Source: Eimeria necatrix
Lineage: Eukaryota > Apicomplexa > Conoidasida > Eucoccidiorida > Eimeriidae
DNA length: 10,000 nt
Reading direction: 5' to 3'
NCBI RefSeq assembly: GCF_000499385.1
Contig: NW_013653270.1
Coordinates: 30,001 to 40,000, forward strand
In this document: positions 6,840-10,000 of the stretch, piece by piece
Layout: each line of letters begins with the position of its first letter
How positions within the stretch are numbered: position 1 is the stretch's first letter
Made by a program: the position numbers and the translations under genes
The notes under the pieces: model-generated
Database searches by the model: none
Told to the model about the DNA's origin: nothing
Seen by the model: only the letters and a program-made list of their open reading frames with translations

Positions 6840-6947
6840 AATTTCCAAGCGCTAACCCTAAAACGAAAAGAGTAAAGAGTAAACATTAGTTTAAGAAGTC
6901 GTAGAAGTCCATTTTAGGTTCGAGAGAAAAAACAGAGGACGGGAAGG

Positions 6948-7141
6948 CTGCAGCAGTGTGCTGCTGCTGCTGCTGCTGCTGCTGCTACAGTCACTTTTGC
7001 TGCTGCTGCAGCAGCAGCAGCAGAGTGCGCAGCAGAGAATCAGAAACTAAAAAGAAACAGAGATATTTCACAAGATGAGGAGAACCCCCCCGTAAACTTG
7101 AAAGCGTTGCTGCTGCTGCTGCGAGTGCTGCTGCTGCTGCG

Positions 7142-7175
<34 letters not shown>

Positions 7176-7215
7176 CAGCGGCTGCTGCTGCAGCGGCTGC
7201 TGCTGCTGCCAGTCT
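6948..7215. repeat. CTG/CAG triplet region, possible small exon
   Basis: CTG runs at about 6959-6986, 7107-7140 and 7141-7208, with a CAG run near 7009-7023. On the minus strand, ATG at 7254 opens an 87-codon frame (to 6991) with a long Ala run, and another frame (7068-7274) gives Gln with Pro-Leu spacers after an acceptor-like TTTCTTTTTCAAG near 7220. Neither has enough unique sequence to call as a gene. Confidence 0.6.
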
Positions 7216-7271
7216 TGAAAAAGAAACAAAAAGGTTGACGGCGACGCTTTCCATTCTTGTCCCACTTCCTT

Positions 7272-7367
7272 CAATAAATGAATAATTAATTAATTAATTA
7301 ATTAATTAATTAATTAATTAATTAATTAATTAATTAATTAATCATTTAATTAATTATTCATTTATTG
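7272..7367. repeat. AATT array inside a long inverted repeat
   Basis: CAATAAATGAATAATTAATT at 7272-7291 is the exact reverse complement of 7348-7367. The DNA between is almost entirely AATT repeats, themselves self-complementary, with one ATCATTT interruption. The whole 96 bases can form a near-perfect hairpin. Confidence 0.9.
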
Positions 7368-7530
7368 CCTCTTGCTGCTGCTGCTCGTCTGCTGCTGTCT
7401 TCTGCAGACAGCAGCAGCACCAAGTGGGCATTTTAACTTCGAATTGTCTTCAACATTAAATAACACAAATTTAAAACTTAAAAAGATTAAAAATATCCTT
7501 TCCACTCCTCATAAAAGACCCAATTGACTC

Positions 7531-7690
7531 CGGGGGCCCCCAGGGGGCCCCTGGGGGCCCCGGGGGGCCCCCGAGGGCCCCCAGAGGCCCCTGGGGGCCC
7601 CCCGGGGGCCCCCCAGGAGCCCCCGGGGCCCCCCGGGGCCCCCGGGGGCCCCCCGGGGCCCCCAGGGGCCCCCCGGGGCCCCCAGAGGCC
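7531..7690. repeat. 10-bp GC minisatellite, GGCCCCGGGG type
   Basis: Only G and C for most of 160 bases, with clear 10-base periodicity (unit CCCCGGGGCC or a near variant) from about 7611 to 7690 and a looser pattern before that. Both strands read as Gly/Pro/Ala collagen-like peptide. The period is not a multiple of three and each unit is self-complementary, so these frames look like a composition effect. Confidence 0.9.
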
Positions 7691-7702
7691 TCGTTGGGGC
7701 CA

Positions 7703-7784
7703 GAATGAAGAGGCGGAGAGGAAGGAGTTGGGGTTTGGAGGTGAGGAGTGGAAAGAAGAGAAAAGGGAAAAGAAAAGAAGACTT
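7703..7784 (+). other. Polypurine tract downstream of the minus-strand stop
   Basis: About 80 bases are almost all A and G on the plus strand (pyrimidine on the minus strand), between the GC minisatellite and the stop codon of the minus-strand exon. It would be 3' untranslated DNA of that gene. Confidence 0.6.
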
Positions 7785-8079
7785 AAGGCCAGTAGTAGAC
7801 GCAAGTGGTGGTGCGGGGGTAGCAGGGGGTGACAGTGCTGATGACGCGGGTGCGGGTGACTGCAGGGCAGTCCAAAACCACCGCAGACTCGAGGCGGTGA
7901 GAGTGACACAAAGGAGGCAAAGATTTGGTTCTTTTGCGGGTCCTTTTGCTTCTGCAGCAGCAGCTGCAGCTGCAGCTGTAGTGGCTGCAGCAGGGGCAGT
8001 ACCAGTACTCGCGAACCACGCGCACGCTGCTGCTGCCCGCCCCGTACGTGTCCACGTACACCGGCACCGTCGCGTACAT
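7783..8079 (-). CDS. Cys-rich hypothetical protein, terminal exon
   Basis: Reads from Met at 8079 (preceded by AG, so either a start codon or a phase-0 splice junction) to TAA at 7783. Of 98 codons about four in five end in G or C, far more biased than the rival plus-strand frame. Order: Met-Tyr-Ala-Thr-Val-Pro-Val-Tyr-Val-Asp-Thr-Tyr; Ser run; Trp-Tyr-Cys-Pro-Cys-Cys; Ser/Cys alternation from CAG-type repeats; basic Arg-Lys-Arg segment; a non-repetitive Thr/Val/Arg region; and an end, Cys-Val-Tyr-Tyr-Trp-Pro. Cys pairs could bind metal or form disulfides, but no known zinc-finger spacing is evident. On the minus strand the frame stays open upstream to about 8301, through a T-rich stretch read as Phe, likely intronic. 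The rival plus-strand ATG frame (7705-8115) has an Ala run and cannot be excluded. Family unknown. Confidence 0.45.
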   Translation of the reverse strand: MYATVPVYVDTYGAGSSSVRVVREYWYCPCCSHYSCSCSCCCRSKRTRKRTKSLPPLCHSHRLESAVVLDCPAVTRTRVISTVTPCYPRTTTCVYYWP

Positions 8080-8187
8080 CTCCGCCGCCAAAAAGAGATA
8101 ATTTTTACTAAATAAAGTACTTTTGAGCCTCAAAACGCAAAAAAAACCGAAAAAAAACCCCAGAAATCGACTCGCAGCTCCCCGTAC

Positions 8188-8614
8188 ACCCCGGCGCCGC
8201 AGCAGGCCGCCGCCGCACGCGCTCGCTGCTGCTCCTGCTGCCGCGCCGGCCCCAGGGCCCAGCGCGCCGCCTTCTCGGCCCGCAGCCGCAATTAAAACTC
8301 CTTTTTAAACTACCCGCTTTTTTAAAATTCAAAAAGCGCAAAAAAATAAAATTTAAACGGAGAAATTGCCGCCGCAGTGGCGCCGCGGCGCGCGCCGGTG
8401 TCGATACACCCCAGGCATCGCCGAGTGCTCGCAAGGTCACCTGCAGCTTCCGCCCCTGAAACGCCACTAAATAGTTCATTTTAATTGCTTTTAATGAATC
8501 AAATTGATTTGTTTCGTCAGTTTCATCACTGGAAACCTTTTTGGCGCTTTTCCAGAGGCCCAAAAAAGCCAAATCGACGTTCTGCGCGCCGCGGGGGCTG
8601 CGGTGTACGTACAC
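8188..8614 (-). CDS. Possible upstream exons of the Cys-rich gene
   Basis: Three GC-rich islands alternate with AT-rich DNA. Island 8537-8614 follows an AG and reads Val-Tyr-Val-His-Arg-Ser-Pro onward, ending AAAAAG|GTTTCC. The 81-base AT-rich gap (8456-8536) begins GT and ends TTTCAG. Island 8410-8455 reads Gly-Arg-Lys-Leu-Gln-Val-Thr-Leu and could end at GG|GTGTAT in phase 1. Island 8188-8273, after GAG, reads Glu-Gly-Gly-Ala-Leu-Gly-Pro then Ala-rich and could end GGGT|GTACGG in phase 0, joining the exon at 8079. The phases agree throughout, but the last acceptor lacks a pyrimidine tract. The third island also has a strongly GC3-rich alternative minus frame (Arg-Ala-Glu-Lys-Ala-Ala-Arg-Trp), and plus-strand readings of all three are open. 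Treat as a tentative model. Confidence 0.25.
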
Positions 8615-8615
8615 C
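8602..8615. repeat. Palindrome GGTGTACGTACACC
   Basis: Exact copy of the 14-mer at 6146-6159, again followed by TC. It reads Val-Tyr-Val-His on both strands and sits at the 5' edge of a putative minus-strand exon. Confidence 0.85.
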
Positions 8616-8670
8616 TCGCAACACTCAGTTCAAAGAGGAGCTTGAGTGCAAATCATAAATGCTTTTATCA

Positions 8671-8735
8671 TTTAATTTATTTCTTTATTTCTTTATTTCT
8701 TTATTTCTTTATTTCTTTGTCATTTCTTTATTTGC
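8671..8735 (+). repeat. T-rich (TTTATTTC)n tract
   Basis: Several 8-base units TTTATTTC on the plus strand, akin to the tracts at 150-880 and 4953-5026. Immediately downstream, 8740-8835 is a small open segment that reads plausibly on either strand, so it was not called as an exon. Confidence 0.85.
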
Positions 8736-8849
8736 TGCCGCACTTAGCCTTTCAGTGCAGCAGCGCTGTTGCTGCTGTGGCACTGCCACCGCTGCAGCTT
8801 TTGAAGAACTTCAACGGCACACAAAGAACAATACAACTTACAATGATAT

Positions 8850-9001
8850 AAATAATAATAATAACAATAAGTATAATAATAATAATAATAATAACAATGA
8901 GAATAATAATAATAATAGGGATAATAATAATAGCAGTAATATAAATAATAATGGGAATAATAATAGTAATAATAATAATAATAATACATATAATAATAGG
9001 A

Positions 9002-9049
<48 letters not shown>
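8850..9049. repeat. (AAT)n trinucleotide array, interrupted
   Basis: About 200 bases of AAT units with scattered AAC, AAG, GAG, AGG, GAT and AGT variants. The plus-strand open frame reads poly-Asn (8659-9588), but it also crosses the T-rich tract as Phe/Leu, so it is probably fortuitous. The array is more likely intronic or intergenic. Confidence 0.9.
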
Positions 9050-9051
<2 letters not shown>

Positions 9052-9084
9052 GACAGTGGCGAGAATACTAGTAGTAACACGATG

Positions 9085-9126
9085 CAACTCAAACTTGACT
9101 TGACAGAAGCAAGTTTGTTTGAGTTG
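9085..9126. other. Imperfect inverted repeat between AAT and CTG arrays
   Basis: CAACTCAAACTTG (9085-9097) pairs with CAAGTTTGTTTGAGTTG (9110-9126), which carries one extra TTTG. The hairpin would have a 12-base loop and a 4-base bulge. Confidence 0.75.
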
Positions 9127-9253
9127 CTGCTGCTGCTGCTGTTGTTACTGCTGCTGCTGCTGCTGTTGTCGCTGCTGCTGCTGCTGGGTGCGTCTCGTCT
9201 TCCCTCGAAGCTGTGGATGCGGGGCTGCAGCAGCAGCAGCTGCTCACGCAGGT

Positions 9254-9290
<37 letters not shown>

Positions 9291-9300
9291 GAGCCTCCGC
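9127..9300. repeat. CTG tract then CAG tract
   Basis: CTG/TTG runs (about 9124-9186) and CAG runs (about 9226-9239 and 9253-9289) with a unique segment between, forming opposite-sense arms. On the minus strand the unique part can read Pro-Arg-Ile-His-Ser-Phe-Glu-Gly, possibly coding in a frame different from the gene at 9244. Confidence 0.8.
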
Positions 9301-9381
9301 CTGCGCAGCAGAAGCGGGCGGCGCCGTCGCACTCGGCAGGCGCGCTCCCCCCCCGCCCACCTCCTCCCCCTGCTCCTCCCG

Positions 9382-9412
<31 letters not shown>

Positions 9413-10000
9413 GCTGCAGCAGCAGCAGCAGCAGCGGGAGCAGCAAGCATGTGGGAGGCGATGTGCTGGAGAATGGGGGCAGCTTCTTTGCGCATTTTTC
9501 TTTGTTCTGTTTCCGTCAACACGCAAGGGGCCCCCTTGAGAATGGCGTGGGGGGCCAAAAAAAGGGGATTTTGATTTATAAAAACTAAAAATCTTTCCAA
9601 GTTTTGGATGTGGTTGAAGGCCTCCACTTGCTGCTGCAGCAGCAGCAGCTGCACGCTGCTGCGCCGCCGCCACAGCCGCAGCCGCAGCCCCCACCTGCTG
9701 CTGCTGCTGCTGCTGCTGAGGGAGCTCGCGGCCGTGCACGCCCCGCTGCTGCTGCTCCGCGACAGCTGCTGCTGCTGCTGCTGCTGCTGCAGCGGCAGCA
9801 GCAGACTCGCGGAGTTGATGCTGCTGCTGCTCAGGAAGACGGGGTGCATCGGCTGCTGCGTTGCTGCTGCTGCTTCCGCCAGCTCTTCCAGATTTGCTGC
9901 TGTTGCTAAAGCAGAGTTGGCACTGACAATCCAATCTGTAGATAAGATTCCGTACAGCAGCACTTTCTCGAAGCGGTTTAGCTGCAGCACCTCCTGCTGC
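9244..10000 (-). CDS. Hypothetical protein with homopolymer runs, partial at right edge
   Basis: The minus-strand frame is open from the window edge (no start codon inside) to TGA at 9244-9246, about 250 codons. Counting from Val at 9990: 1-53 is non-repetitive and helix-like (Arg-Phe-Glu-Lys-Val-Leu-Leu-Tyr, then Asp-Trp-Ile-Val-Ser); 54-98 Ser-rich with eight Gln at 68-75; 99-121 Arg/Leu/Gln; 122-183 a second non-repetitive block (Val-Glu-Ala-Phe-Asn-His, Asn-Pro-Leu-Phe-Leu-Ala-Pro-His, then a Lys/Arg/Glu helix); 184-202 Ala then Gln runs; a Glu/Gly region; and a final Ala run. The two unique blocks, split by Ser/Gln inserts, look like a conserved fold with Eimeria-type homopolymer insertions. 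I do not recognise the family. The TGA overlaps a good donor, C|GTGAGC, so this may be an internal exon spliced onward past the AAT array. Confidence 0.6.

Noticed and set aside
7487..7909. Collagen-like Gly-Pro-rich proteins on both strands
   Set aside because: The repeat has a 10-bp period and is self-complementary, so neither strand keeps a regular Gly-X-Y frame.
8659..9588. 309-codon plus-strand frame with a poly-Asn run
   Set aside because: It crosses a T-rich tract, an AAT array and a CTG array without normal protein sequence of any length. Openness is explained by repeats lacking stop triplets in that frame.

Overview
The window looks like nuclear DNA of an apicomplexan coccidian, most likely Eimeria. 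Two repeat classes dominate it. One is long CAG/CTG triplet tracts, read as poly-Gln, poly-Ala, poly-Ser, poly-Leu or poly-Cys. The other is many interstitial arrays of the heptamer TTTAGGG/CCCTAAA, which is the coccidian telomere unit. This mix is the known hallmark of the repeat-rich 'R' segments of Eimeria chromosomes. The genus is inferred from composition; no gene here was identified by homology.

Layout. 1-147 holds a GC-rich exon-like piece (+). 148-960 is a pyrimidine-rich tract ending in an AATTT array and a good splice acceptor. 1000-2807 is a long Gln/Ala-rich open frame (+) that runs into a TTTAGGG array. 2901-3376 is a second open frame (+) with a CCG/CTG compound repeat and a hexapeptide repeat whose 18-bp unit is a telomere heptamer fused to CTG-type sequence. 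The three + strand pieces can be joined in compatible phases, so they may be one gene. 3377-3790 is interleaved CTG/CAG blocks. 3800-6940 is mostly AT-rich non-coding DNA carrying about fifteen telomere-like blocks in both orientations, AATT arrays and one ambiguous coding island (4345-4830). 6940-7480 has more CTG tracts and an AATT palindrome. 7531-7690 is a 10-bp self-complementary GC minisatellite.

From 7783 to the right edge the best coding signal is on the minus strand: a Cys-rich terminal exon (7783-8079), possible upstream exons (8188-8614), and a partial gene entering from the right edge (9244-10000). The two minus-strand parts are separated by a T-rich tract and an AAT array and could be exons of one gene or two genes. 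Strand and frame are hard to fix here because CAG/CTG tracts are open in several frames on both strands. Calls therefore rest on non-repeat segments, GC-rich third positions and splice signals. No tRNA, rRNA, transposase or CRISPR array was seen.
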